The notes beneath the pieces are model-generated. The model had not been told where the DNA came from. It saw nothing but the letters and a program-made list of their open reading frames with translations, and did not search any database. A program made the translations under genes and the position numbers. Positions 1 through 7,856 of a stretch of 64,000 nucleotides of DNA are shown here, one piece after another. Within the stretch, counting starts at the first letter, position 1, and each line of letters begins with the position of its first letter. The stretch lies in the NCBI RefSeq assembly GCF_001039355.2, contig NW_019773825.1, positions 572,941 through 636,940 of the forward strand, in the 5' to 3' direction. The stretch is from Lingula anatina (taxonomy: Eukaryota > Brachiopoda > Lingulata > Lingulida > Lingulidae).

Positions 1-1
1 T

Positions 2-1186
2 AACATATTGGTGATTACTGATGTGTTTACGAAATATGCATGGGCGATACCAACGAAGAATCAGTCCGCGGAGACCACAGCAAAGGTACTGTATGAAAAT
101 TTTATGGTGCAATACGGGTTTCCTTTGAGATTACACAGTGATCAGGGGCGAAACTTTGAAAGTAAGGTTATCAAACAAATGTGTAAGATGCTTGGGGTAG
201 AAAAATTTAGGACAACTCCTTATCATCCAATGGGAAACGCAGTTACTGAACGGTTCAATAGAACTTTGATTAACATGTTGCGTACTCTCAGTGATGAACA
301 TAAGGAAAATTGGAAAGCCCATGTGTCTTCATTAGTACATGCATACAATTGCACTGTGCACGAATCCACTGGGTACAGCCCCTTTTACCTAATGTTCGGG
401 AGGGCCCCCCGTCTTTCGGTAGATGTAATGTTCGGACTGTACACAGAGGAGGAGCATGAAGACTACGATGAATACATAGGTAAGTTACGAGACAGATTAG
501 AAACAGCATATGGAATAGCAAACAGGAGAATGGAAAAGAAAAGATCTGAAAATAAGAGTAAGTATGACCTTCGGGCGCGTGGTGCAGTACCTCAAGTAGG
601 AGACCGTGTTTTAATAAAAAACGTAGGCATTAAAGGAAAGCACAAATTGGCCAATAAGTGGCGAAAAGAGGTCTATGTCATCATCGGTCAAAAAGATCCG
701 AATATGCCTGTGTACATAATTCAGCAGGAAAATGGAAAGGGTGATCAAAAAGTTGTACACAGAAATTTATTACTGCCCCTGACCTTTCCCATGAGTCTCT
801 CAGGTAAAGAAAAAGAAGGTAGATCTGCAGGTAAGAAAAGTGTTGCCAGAAGATTAAGTTCTGGGTCTTCTGACAGTTCTTCCGGTGTAGAATATTTTAT
901 GACCCTTCGTAACAGAGACAGTACAGAGGAAGATGAAGAATCAGGAGAAGCAGCAGAAGAAAATGTTCAGCTAGAAGAATCACCTGAAACTCCACCAGTT
1001 CGTCGATCTTCACGTGTAAGACGCCGTCCTCAATGGATGGAGGAGGGGAATTATGTTTTATCACAAGTCGCAACAGAGCATACTAGCTCTGTGAATGCAC
1101 TGGTAGGAGTGTATGGGGAATTCATCCGTGCTAGTCAAACGATGTTTGAATTGTTGGCAAAGTTGTGTAAAGTTGAGAAAATGTGA
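2..1186 (+). CDS. Ty3/gypsy retrotransposon polyprotein, integrase end (5' partial)
   Basis: The reading frame is open from the first bases of the window, so the true start lies outside. The visible part is the retroviral-type integrase core that inserts retroelement cDNA. The catalytic triad is seen as D in ITDVF (near base 20), D in LHSDQGRNF (near 140) and E in NAVTERFNR (near 245). After the core come a basic region, a GDRVLIKN motif typical of the integrase C-terminal domain, and a Ser/Glu-rich tail ending at a clean stop. No break is visible in this part. A polypurine tract and an LTR follow 3', which fixes the element type and orientation. The Ty3/gypsy call is firm; the clade is not resolved. 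Confidence 0.9.
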   Translation, partial: NILVITDVFTKYAWAIPTKNQSAETTAKVLYENFMVQYGFPLRLHSDQGRNFESKVIKQMCKMLGVEKFRTTPYHPMGNAVTERFNRTLINMLRTLSDEHKENWKAHVSSLVHAYNCTVHESTGYSPFYLMFGRAPRLSVDVMFGLYTEEEHEDYDEYIGKLRDRLETAYGIANRRMEKKRSENKSKYDLRARGAVPQVGDRVLIKNVGIKGKHKLANKWRKEVYVIIGQKDPNMPVYIIQQENGKGDQKVVHRNLLLPLTFPMSLSGKEKEGRSAGKKSVARRLSSGSSDSSSGVEYFMTLRNRDSTEEDEESGEAAEENVQLEESPETPPVRRSSRVRRRPQWMEEGNYVLSQVATEHTSSVNALVGVYGEFIRASQTMFELLAKLCKVEKM

Positions 1187-1478
1187 TTTTAAGATATTTT
1201 ATGTTTTAATCAGAAGAAATAAAAGAAGTAAAAGATTGCATTAGTAGTTTTGTCTTTTCTTATAAGTCGCGTATTCAGTCGCGTTTCCTTAATGTAAAGG
1301 TTGCGTGTGCGTGGCTGTGTGTGTGTGTGTGCACGCTCACAAGTATAAATTGCTAATGTTATGTGGATAATTTGTATTTTTAATGTAATGTATTTTTGTC
1401 ATTTAATTTACTTCAATGTATATATTTTGTAAATATGATTGTGATTGGCGGGACGCCATCATATTTTTGGGGGGCATA
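1187..1478 (+). other. 3' untranslated region of the gypsy element with polypurine tract
   Basis: This non-coding stretch between the integrase stop and the LTR holds a TG-rich run near 1310-1331. It ends in a T-run followed by a six-G run (about 1464-1474), immediately before the LTR. That is the expected place and composition of the polypurine tract that primes plus-strand DNA synthesis. Confidence 0.6.
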
Positions 1479-1678
1479 TGTAATAGGGTTATTACGTAAG
1501 CATTCCCGCCCTTTTTTGTAGTCACGTGAGCTTTTATTAGTCACGTGAGCGGTACATATAAATTACCCGCTCAATAGTATTCTGGGTCATTTTTACTCAC
1601 ACTGTCGCGTTGGCATGTACAGTAATAAAGAAGCTGATAATTCTTATATTCAGTCGTTGTTTGTGATACTCGGTTACA
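1479..1678 (+). mobile_element. 3' long terminal repeat of the gypsy element (200 bp)
   Basis: The segment starts TGTAA and ends TTACA, the inverted termini expected of an LTR, and directly follows the polypurine tract. Inside are two E-box palindromes, a TATAAA box at about 1557 and an AATAAA signal at about 1624, in the U3-R-U5 order. The 5' LTR is outside the window, so identity between the two LTRs cannot be judged. Confidence 0.8.
1523..1562 (+). promoter_or_regulatory. LTR promoter: paired CACGTG E-boxes and TATA box
   Basis: CACGTG occurs at 1523-1528 and again at 1542-1547, each inside the same longer word (TAGTCACGTGAGC). TATAAA follows at 1557-1562. The spacing suits an RNA polymerase II core promoter with two bHLH-type sites upstream. 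Function is inferred. Confidence 0.5.
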
Positions 1679-1691
1679 AAAACAAACAATT

Positions 1692-2118
1692 TGTTTACGT
1701 TTTACTATGGTAACGGATGACGTCACAGAACGGGCCTGGGCATGTCGGGGTAATGTTTACGTTTCACTATGGTAACGGATGACGTCACAGAACGGGCCTG
1801 GCCATGTGGGGGTAATGTTTACGTTTTGTCATAGCGACGGATGACGTCAAGCGCAATTCTTTTGTTAGGCTTGTTGCATGTTCAGGCGTGCAATTTGAAG
1901 GCTATATATGTTGGAATGGTCAAATCAAACTCCAATTCACTGGCCTAAGTTGTACGTTCGAACATCAAAATGTCGCAGTTCTTCAAACTTGGTGAAGATA
2001 GTCTGTTGTCGATATGCAGAAGCAAACAGGGGGTCCAGTTGGTCGTCTTCAGCGATTTGAAAACGTTGAACAAGATCCGGATGCCTCGAGAAGCATGGGA
2101 AGATTTTAAAAACACCCT
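1692..2118 (+). repeat. Polinton left terminal inverted repeat
   Basis: It matches 6534-6960 in inverse orientation over 427 bases with few differences. It holds about two and a half 62-bp tandem units, each with TGACGTCA (1718, 1780, 1842), a TATA box at about 1903, and the first 50 codons of the PC4-like gene starting at 1970. The match ends inside that coding region. Confidence 0.9.
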
Positions 2119-2155
2119 CGGTAATACATTTCCAAAGTTAAAAGCGATTCTTTAG
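1970..2155 (+). pseudogene. Truncated start of the PC4-like gene in the left repeat
   Basis: The first 50 residues are the same as those of the intact gene at 5801-6682, because the left inverted repeat includes that start. Beyond 2118 the frame runs for a few unrelated codons to a stop inside the antisense of the capsid fragment. It is a by-product of the deletion, though its promoter is complete and might still be transcribed. Confidence 0.75.
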
Positions 2156-2552
2156 CATTTTTCCCATAATACAATAAATTTTCCAAGTATGCGCGGTAGG
2201 CATATGTATTCTGTCCCACAGTTATTAAATGGTCATTCAACTCTACGTCAACCGCTGAAAAAAGGGAGTGAAGCGTGTTATTCACAACTGACGTGTTTTG
2301 TCCTGCATAGATGTCAGTTCCATCTGCTTTAACAATTTGACCTTCAACGTATAGGTTGATTTGCGTCGTATCGATATATTCGTCGGGTGTTCCTTTAATG
2401 ACAAATTCTATTGGGCTCACATCTGCAATCGCAGTGAGAGGTCTCACTTCTTCAAAATAGCTCGATAACAGATAGGTCTGCATATGATCGCGTATATTCG
2501 AAAATATATCCAGTTCAGTTCTGACGATGGGATCATTTTCAGTAATATTCAT
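2106..2552 (-). pseudogene. Polinton major capsid protein, N-terminal fragment
   Basis: The first ~145 residues resemble the start of the Polinton major capsid protein family (the family often annotated as F54H12.2-like). Recognisable stretches are NDPIVRTELDIF, DVSPIEFVIKG and LHSLFSAVDVELN. Full-length members are several hundred residues with two jelly rolls. This copy is cut off where it meets the left terminal repeat, so it lacks most of the protein and cannot make a capsid shell. The start codon and N-terminal sequence look undamaged. Confidence 0.8.
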
Positions 2553-2554
2553 GT

Positions 2555-2932
2555 CTAAAAATTCGTTTCTCGTGCCTTGAATGAACGTGACTGTTTTGGT
2601 CGTCTACCTTTTACTCTTCTGGTTGCTTTAGGTGTGTTGTTCTTTTTTATAGTCATGGCGTTTAACGTTTTCCTTAAGACGTCACCATTAACATAAAGTT
2701 TTGTCTTCGGGGTACGACTTCTTTTACGTTTCTTCTTTACCGCTGGTTGTTCTGTGCCTTTCGGGTTCTTCTGTCTATGTACATGCAATATTTCAGCGTG
2801 TCTAGGTTGAAATAATCTACCATTGCCTCTTTGCATTCGTGATTGTACCCTTGTACCTCTAAATTTATGAATGGATCCTCCGCCCACCTGTGCTTCGTAT
2901 CTTTTTACTAACGCTACATATACAAGATCCAT
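2555..2932 (-). CDS. Basic Polinton protein, possible DNA-condensing or core-like
   Basis: An intact frame of about 125 codons starts at the Met at 2932. It could be extended upstream to 2989, but that part overlaps the penton tail. The protein begins hydrophobic (MDLVYVALVKRYEAQ) and becomes very rich in Lys and Arg, with clusters KKKRKRSR and RRVKGRRPKQSR. It lies between the penton and capsid genes on the same strand. Small, very basic proteins in this position have been compared with adenovirus core proteins; that role is inferred from charge and position only. No enzyme motif is visible. Confidence 0.55.
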   Translation of the reverse strand: MDLVYVALVKRYEAQVGGGSIHKFRGTRVQSRMQRGNGRLFQPRHAEILHVHRQKNPKGTEQPAVKKKRKRSRTPKTKLYVNGDVLRKTLNAMTIKKNNTPKATRRVKGRRPKQSRSFKARETNF

Positions 2933-2936
2933 TTTT

Positions 2937-3731
2937 ATAATAAACTCTTTCTGCGAAAATGAAGTGTCGCTATAGCCCTCCACTATCAAACTTCACAAGT
3001 TCACCCGTGTCACGACTTATATCTATTCGAATTGTGTCCATTTGACGACGATTTAGAGGGATGTAAATGGGATTGTCAAATGTTTTTGTGACCACTTGTC
3101 CGTAAACGCCATTAATATCAACAATCCTCAGTAAATTTGCCGAAGCGTCCCCTACTATCTGATTATGTATAATATCTGTATACACGTAGAGGGAATTGAA
3201 CCCTAACGTCATATTTGGAGGGTAAGGGGCTATTGTATCCGCATTAACTCTGACATTCGGTTTAAACCCTAGCATTGTCGCCTTGTCTCCCGCAACATCG
3301 ATGTAGGCCCCCGATTTCAAGTGAACTGTAACTCATCTACTGATAATGTTATAACCCAACGTTATGTTTGTTTTTCCAATAGCTGTTAACTGATCGTGAA
3401 TTGCAGTTATTAGATCGCCAACTGTCGGATAATACCCTGCAGTAATGTTTAACGTATTTGTTTTTACCCCGTCGTAATATGTCAAGACACCGTTCTGAAT
3501 ATTATTCCACGAATAATACTGTAGTTCGACCAATGCGACCGTTCTGAATATTATTCCACCGTTCTGAATATTATTCCACGAATAATACTGTAGTTCGACC
3601 AATGCGACTTCAAAATCCCCTTCTAGATTAAGTGACGATGACAGTTTTGTTTGGAATGTCTCAGGTCTGTCGTTAGGGAAATACTTAAAGCTGCTGTTTG
3701 ACGGTAAGATAACATGAAAAGACGACGCCAT
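2937..3731 (-). pseudogene. Polinton penton-like minor capsid protein (broken)
   Basis: The start is at 3731, where the product begins MASSFHVILPSNSSFKYFPN, a typical opening of Polinton penton proteins. The C-terminal half has the family signs MLGF, PPNMTLGFNSLYVYTD and MDTIRIDISRDTGE. The gene is broken in two places: an in-frame TGA at 3333-3335 and a one-base frameshift near 2975-2985 before the terminal LHFRR-like segment. It also carries an in-frame 69-bp duplication (copies starting at about 3490 and 3559). Upstream the frame is open into the integrase with no stop between them. It probably makes no working penton. Confidence 0.8.
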
Positions 3732-4879
3732 CCTTTCAAATGAGGTGTTTTGTCTGGTACCGGTTACATTTTTACATGTTTTTTGTACATCCTTTGAATC
3801 TACCCAAGTATTGAAACGATCATCATAACCTACCCATTTTACAAAAAGCTGCCTAGTTTTCCCCTTTCCATGGGTCTTTAAAATTATCTCGATACGATAC
3901 ACGTCGTCAGTTTTAATAACTTTAATCATTTCTGGTTCGTACAAGACACCTTCGATTTGCTCTCCATTGTAATCTTTCACCTAATACACAGGAGGTGTTC
4001 TGTTTAATCTTTCTGATATTGTAAATATTTCCTGTGTCCATCCCTGTTCGTATCCTTTCGCAAAAGGGGTGCGTGTTTTGCTTAATCTTACAGTATCTCC
4101 TACTTGAAATTTAAAGCCCGACTTCCCTATTTTTACTTTTCCATACAAGTTTTTCCACACAATGTTTGCATTTCGTGGATTCACATCGATTGGGGCCATC
4201 TTTATGCTTCGATGTTTTGCATGGTTGTATCCTGTCATCAAGTCGTTTAGGACTGTCACATACGTTAACGTACTGCTTGCTGTGAAATATATGTACAAAC
4301 GGGTCTTTATGCTTCTGTTAAAACGCTCGACCACAGAGCTTTTTCTTTCCGATTTTGTTGTGAAAAAAGCTATGCCTTGACTCTTGAGGTACGCTTGAAA
4401 TTTTCTATTTGTAAATTCTGTCCCTGCATCAGTTTGAAGTACCAGTGGCTTTCTGCCTTCGGAAACAATGCCTCTAAACGCATCTAATACATTGTCCGCT
4501 GATTTTGATTTGATTGGAACTGCCCATGCATATTTTGAAAATATATCAATCACGGTTAACAAGAATTTCATTCCTTTATTGTATTTTGCTATTTTATGAG
4601 GTCTGCCAGATCACCCTGCCATTGATCATCAATATAAATCACCATGACGCGATTTGTACTGAATTGTTTCCTAACCGGTGCATGTAATGTATACACATCT
4701 TGGGCGGCTAGAAAATCTTTGATTTGCTGACGACTGATTTTCTTACCATCTTTTCGTGCGGCATTATACAGTTTTAACATGCCACCAAAGCTTACAGGGT
4801 TTGAAGGGTTGGTATACAAACTATGCAGATATGCATCTGTTTTGTTCTGCCCTTTCTTGGTTTTTTTCTTACGCGGCAT
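3732..4879 (-). pseudogene. Polinton integrase (retroviral type), two lesions
   Basis: The N-terminal part (4879-4589) has a Lys-rich start and the QDVYTLHAPVRKQF and DDQWQGDLADL stretches seen before the catalytic core. The core (4571-3981) shows the three acidic catalytic residues: D in LTVIDIFSKYAW, D in LQTDAGTEF and E in SVVERFNR. The C-terminal part (from 3980) has GKTRQLFVKWVGYDDRFNTW, the chromodomain-like end of Polinton integrases. A frameshift near 4589 separates the first two parts, and a single nonsense codon (TAG, about 3978-3980) separates the last two. The family inserts the element into host DNA; this copy should be inactive. Confidence 0.88.
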
Positions 4880-4940
4880 TTTCTCATACAGTTATGAATC
4901 AATTCCAACAAGCAAAATGTTTTCTTTCTTTATCCTATCT

Positions 4941-5408
4941 CTATTTATAGTTCCCATCAGTTTCATCGTAATGGGTATTTAGTAGCGACATCACTGTACT
5001 GGCGGTATGTACAACGGGCAATGTTTCGTCTACCACAAAAAGCCTAACCATTTGAAATCGCTTTTTAGGTGTAAGTGGTACATTAAATCGTTGATTTATT
5101 CTTTTTCCAACCGTACTCATTGTGCACTGAGGAGAGTTTCGTTCGTGTTCGACATCTGGGGCATCTCTCAGCGGGTCCCAATTCTTTAGATACAAATCGC
5201 AGTAAAAGCAACGAACCACATCATCGTGTCTAGACGCTCGTGGGTCTCGGTAAAATCCACTAATGGCTAAAGGGATTGGGTTGATAAGTAGTTTGCCTGG
5301 CCAATTAAGAAAACTCAAAATTCGGTCTTCTTCTTTTGCGTATGGCATGACCGGTCCATAAAGCACACCCCCCAACTCGGAATCGGTTTCCGGATGATCA
5401 TCATCCAT
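4941..5408 (-). CDS. BIR-domain (IAP-type) protein encoded by the Polinton
   Basis: An intact 155-residue frame. Residues ~27-96 form one baculoviral IAP repeat: an arginine and hydrophobics followed by WP, then GFYRDP, then the zinc-binding set Cys67, Cys70, His88 and Cys95 in the C-x2-C-x17-H-x6-C pattern, inside CFYCDLYLKNWD and EHERNSPQC. There is no RING or second BIR, so it is a single-BIR protein. BIR proteins of the IAP class bind caspases or related partners and block cell death; others act in cell division. It sits head to tail with the integrase gene (62 bases away), on the same strand, well inside the terminal repeats, so it is cargo of the element. It has no lesions although its neighbours do. 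An anti-apoptotic role is inferred. Confidence 0.82.
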   Translation of the reverse strand: MDDDHPETDSELGGVLYGPVMPYAKEEDRILSFLNWPGKLLINPIPLAISGFYRDPRASRHDDVVRCFYCDLYLKNWDPLRDAPDVEHERNSPQCTMSTVGKRINQRFNVPLTPKKRFQMVRLFVVDETLPVVHTASTVMSLLNTHYDETDGNYK

Positions 5409-5800
5409 TCTGTCTACTCAGTATAAAGAAAAATGATCGCAAACACATTTTTGTAGTTTTTCAGGTAAGCTGTGTGTTTATTTTAACCAATCATGATGCT
5501 TCTTAAAAGGTATTACATTTTTTCTAACCAATCATGTTACAGCTCACAACAAATAACATTTTTTCAACCAATCAAATCACATATTATTTTAATCAATGAA
5601 ATGTTTGTTATCAACTCCTTACTATCACATTGTCTTCATCACATCAAAGTTACGTTTTACATATAAATCTATTTTTAGATATGATGTCATAATCAACCAA
5701 TCAAATGTCTTCTTTCATCGCACACTTCTAGCTAGTGAACATGCAAATTTTGTTAATTCTACACAGATTATACGGCGTCTTTTTCTGTTCAATTCAGAGT
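5409..5800 (-). promoter_or_regulatory. Intergenic region with repeated CCAAT boxes upstream of the BIR gene
   Basis: Between the BIR gene start and the PC4-like stop lies an AT-rich stretch. The word AACCAATCA recurs near 5486, 5521, 5568 and 5696, with a weaker AATCAAT near 5590. On the minus strand these are inverted CCAAT boxes upstream of the BIR gene, the binding pattern of NF-Y. No TATA box stands out. Regulation is inferred from motif density. Confidence 0.4.
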
Positions 5801-6682
5801 TTAGTCTGAGCTTTTATCTTTTATCGCCTTATACAAATGTTCGCCATATACAATCCTGCACACATCGTAGACCATACGAGCGAGGACGGTATCAGGGGCT
5901 AACACATGGCTGGGTTCCTCCACGTCTTTCCGAAAATCTTCCAGCAGCGATGCAGTCACGATGACGGAAAGTATGTATGGATTCTCTTGTTGTCTCAGTT
6001 TTTTCTTCATTAACTTGTATGCCTTCAGTATTACCTCATGACTTACAGCAGCCTTTGCCCTGGTGAAGTACACATGTACCGAAACTGACCAGTCGGCCAT
6101 ACACCCATCCATGTGATGCTTTTGGGAACCGTGCGCGGCTATACACCCAGTACAGTAAAAGCAACGCATGGCCTCTATTTCCTGCACGATCAACTTCACG
6201 TAAATGAGATGAATTAATACTACGTCTGCTTCTACATCGTTTTCGGCCCCGAACATTCTTTCATCACTTTCTTCCGACTCCTCGCTGACTGTTGTCGGAG
6301 GGATTTCACCCAGCGCTGCGTTGATTTCAGGCATTTTGGTCAGCAACGACTCCAATGTGCGTTTGTCAAATTGTACATCGTACATCGCTTCATACGACTC
6401 ACTTACTGGTGCGTAGGCTAGCTTCATCACAGATTCCTCCTTACCAATGTCGTACAGCACACGGACATTATAGTTTTCCCCCAGCTGATCATCTATTTCA
6501 GTATCGGTAGACATAGCAGTTTGGACGGAAGGCAGGGTGTTTTTAAAATCTTCCCATGCTTCTCGAGGCATCCGGATCTTGTTCAACGTTTTCAAATCGC
6601 TGAAGACGACCAACTGGACCCCCTGTTTGCTTCTGCATATCGACAACAGACTATCTTCACCAAGTTTGAAGAACTGCGACAT
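5801..6682 (-). CDS. PC4-like / Cys-His-rich Polinton accessory protein
   Basis: An intact 293-residue frame reads inward from the right terminal repeat, which supplies its promoter and first 50 codons. Residues 1-52 (FFKLGEDSLLSIC ... MPREAWEDFKNTL) follow the pattern of the PC4/Sub1 single-stranded-DNA-binding fold: a K-L/I-G start, alternating strands, then a P-x-x-x-W helix. This is a pattern match by eye. The middle is acidic (SEESEESDE, ~133-141). Residues 174-194 hold Cys174, Cys177, Cys180, His184, His189, His190 and Cys194, a likely zinc site. The C-terminal 90 residues look helical. PC4 proteins assist transcription or DNA repair; a role as an early regulator of the element is inferred. 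I do not recognise a named homologue. Confidence 0.55.
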   Translation of the reverse strand: MSQFFKLGEDSLLSICRSKQGVQLVVFSDLKTLNKIRMPREAWEDFKNTLPSVQTAMSTDTEIDDQLGENYNVRVLYDIGKEESVMKLAYAPVSESYEAMYDVQFDKRTLESLLTKMPEINAALGEIPPTTVSEESEESDERMFGAENDVEADVVLIHLIYVKLIVQEIEAMRCFYCTGCIAAHGSQKHHMDGCMADWSVSVHVYFTRAKAAVSHEVILKAYKLMKKKLRQQENPYILSVIVTASLLEDFRKDVEEPSHVLAPDTVLARMVYDVCRIVYGEHLYKAIKDKSSD

Positions 6683-6960
6683 TTTGATGTTCGAACGTAC
6701 AACTTAGGCCAGTGAATTGGAGTTTGATTTGACCATTCCAACATATATAGCCTTCAAATTGCACGCCTGAACATGCAACACGCCTAACAAAAGAATTGCG
6801 CTTGACGTCATCCGTCGCTATGACAAAACGTAAACATTACCCCCACATGGCCAGGCCCGTTCTGTGACGTCATCCGTTACCATAGTGAAACGTGAACATT
6901 ACCCCGACATGCCCAGGCCCGTTCTGTGACGTCATCCGTTACCATAGTAAAACGTAAACA
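6534..6960 (-). repeat. Polinton right terminal inverted repeat
   Basis: Inverse copy of 1692-2118 with the same length. It holds the tandem 62-bp units and the promoter and first codons of the intact PC4-like gene. Confidence 0.9.
6731..6960 (-). promoter_or_regulatory. Triple CRE array and TATA box driving the PC4-like gene
   Basis: On the minus strand, three TGACGTCA palindromes (6927-6934, 6865-6872, 6803-6810) lie 62 bases apart, each in a GGATGACGTCA context. A TATATA box follows about 60 bases before the start codon at 6682. TGACGTCA is the full CRE bound by CREB/ATF factors. The same array faces inward from the left end. Confidence 0.6.
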
Positions 6961-7647
6961 AAAATAGGGAGTCTTGTTTGTTTACTTAAAAAAATTGTTT
7001 GTTTATTTTGTAAACATCCCCATTGTTCGCTATAGGTTTTCCATTGTTCAAATGACGTAACATAACAAAAGAAAAAAATGAAATTCTTTTGTTACGTATA
7101 GTACGGCTGTTACTACTGAAGTTGGTGGAATGTTATTGACACTATTTGATACTATTTTGACCAAGAATTTCAATAGCTTTAATATCAGAATGTATCATTT
7201 AAACAATACAATTCTGTAACTGAGATGTCTGTCTCTCGGTCTTCATGTCCGTCCGTCTATCTTTCTTTCTGTCTGTCTGTCTATGTCCATCTTATATGTA
7301 TCGACTGATTTATAGATAAAAGAACTGACTACAGAAATATAAAGTGACAGTGTAAAAATGGTTAAAGAACCTTGTGACAGTTATTGGTAATAATGTATAT
7401 TACCATTTTTACTTTACATGATACCTCGCATTCACCCCTAAACCAAATAACAAGAGTTTGTAGAACTTAACAGTCATAATTGAATGTTTTCTTGAAATTA
7501 CATTGATGGTAACATACTTACGTATTCGAAACTAGCAGACCCTAACAAAAACTCAGAAAGCATTCTTCACTTCATTTTTCATCACCGAATGTACATTTTT
7601 TTATCAAATACTACATGTTTTTAAAAAGAGTCTTAATTACATTTCAG
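6961..7647 (+). repeat. Copy of C-type lectin intron 2 sequence
   Basis: 6961-7117 is AT-rich with no gene. From about 7118 the sequence matches 15569-16081, the 3' part of intron 2 of the lectin gene, including the GTCTGTCTGT-rich stretch and the splice acceptor. It is the leader of the orphan lectin exon that follows. Confidence 0.7.
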
Positions 7648-7856
7648 GCCAGCTCTATTGGAGTGACGCAGAGTGCATCATAGGTCAACGTTGCGTTTGG
7701 AAGAACAGCCAGACGTCAGTGTTTTATGAACCTGCCATTATTATGGCTAACTGGGATGTCCCAACAAAGTATTGCATTTTAATAGGCATGCATGCTGGTG
7801 GTATGGCTTTCTTTCACCTGCCATGTGATAGAGATGTCGGGTTTATTTGTGAATGA
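7648..7856 (+). pseudogene. Orphan last exon of a C-type lectin gene
   Basis: After a TTTCAG acceptor, 209 bases encode 69 residues ending in FFHLPCDRDVGFICE and a stop, the C-terminal half of a C-type lectin domain. The exon has the same length class and phase as exon 3 of the intact gene (16082-16287) and is about 85% identical by eye. No first or second exon is seen upstream, where the Polinton and gypsy LTR now lie. It is a broken duplicate, or the end of a gene whose start was displaced. Confidence 0.8.

Larger units (their letters stand above)
1692..6960. mobile_element. Internally deleted Polinton/Maverick DNA transposon
   Basis: Two 427-bp inverted repeats bound a block of genes typical of Polintons (self-synthesising DNA transposons related to adintoviruses): a double-jelly-roll capsid fragment, a penton-like gene, a retroviral-type integrase with a chromodomain-like end, and a small basic protein. 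The DNA polymerase B, FtsK-like ATPase and protease genes expected in a 15-20 kb Polinton are absent, so this is a non-autonomous derivative. The capsid gene stops exactly where the left inverted repeat begins, which marks the deletion junction at about 2118/2119. The outer ends are slightly untidy: 13 bases just outside the left repeat (1679-1691) reappear in inverse near 6991-7003, with about 30 extra bases between. No clear 6-bp target duplication was seen. Confidence 0.85.
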
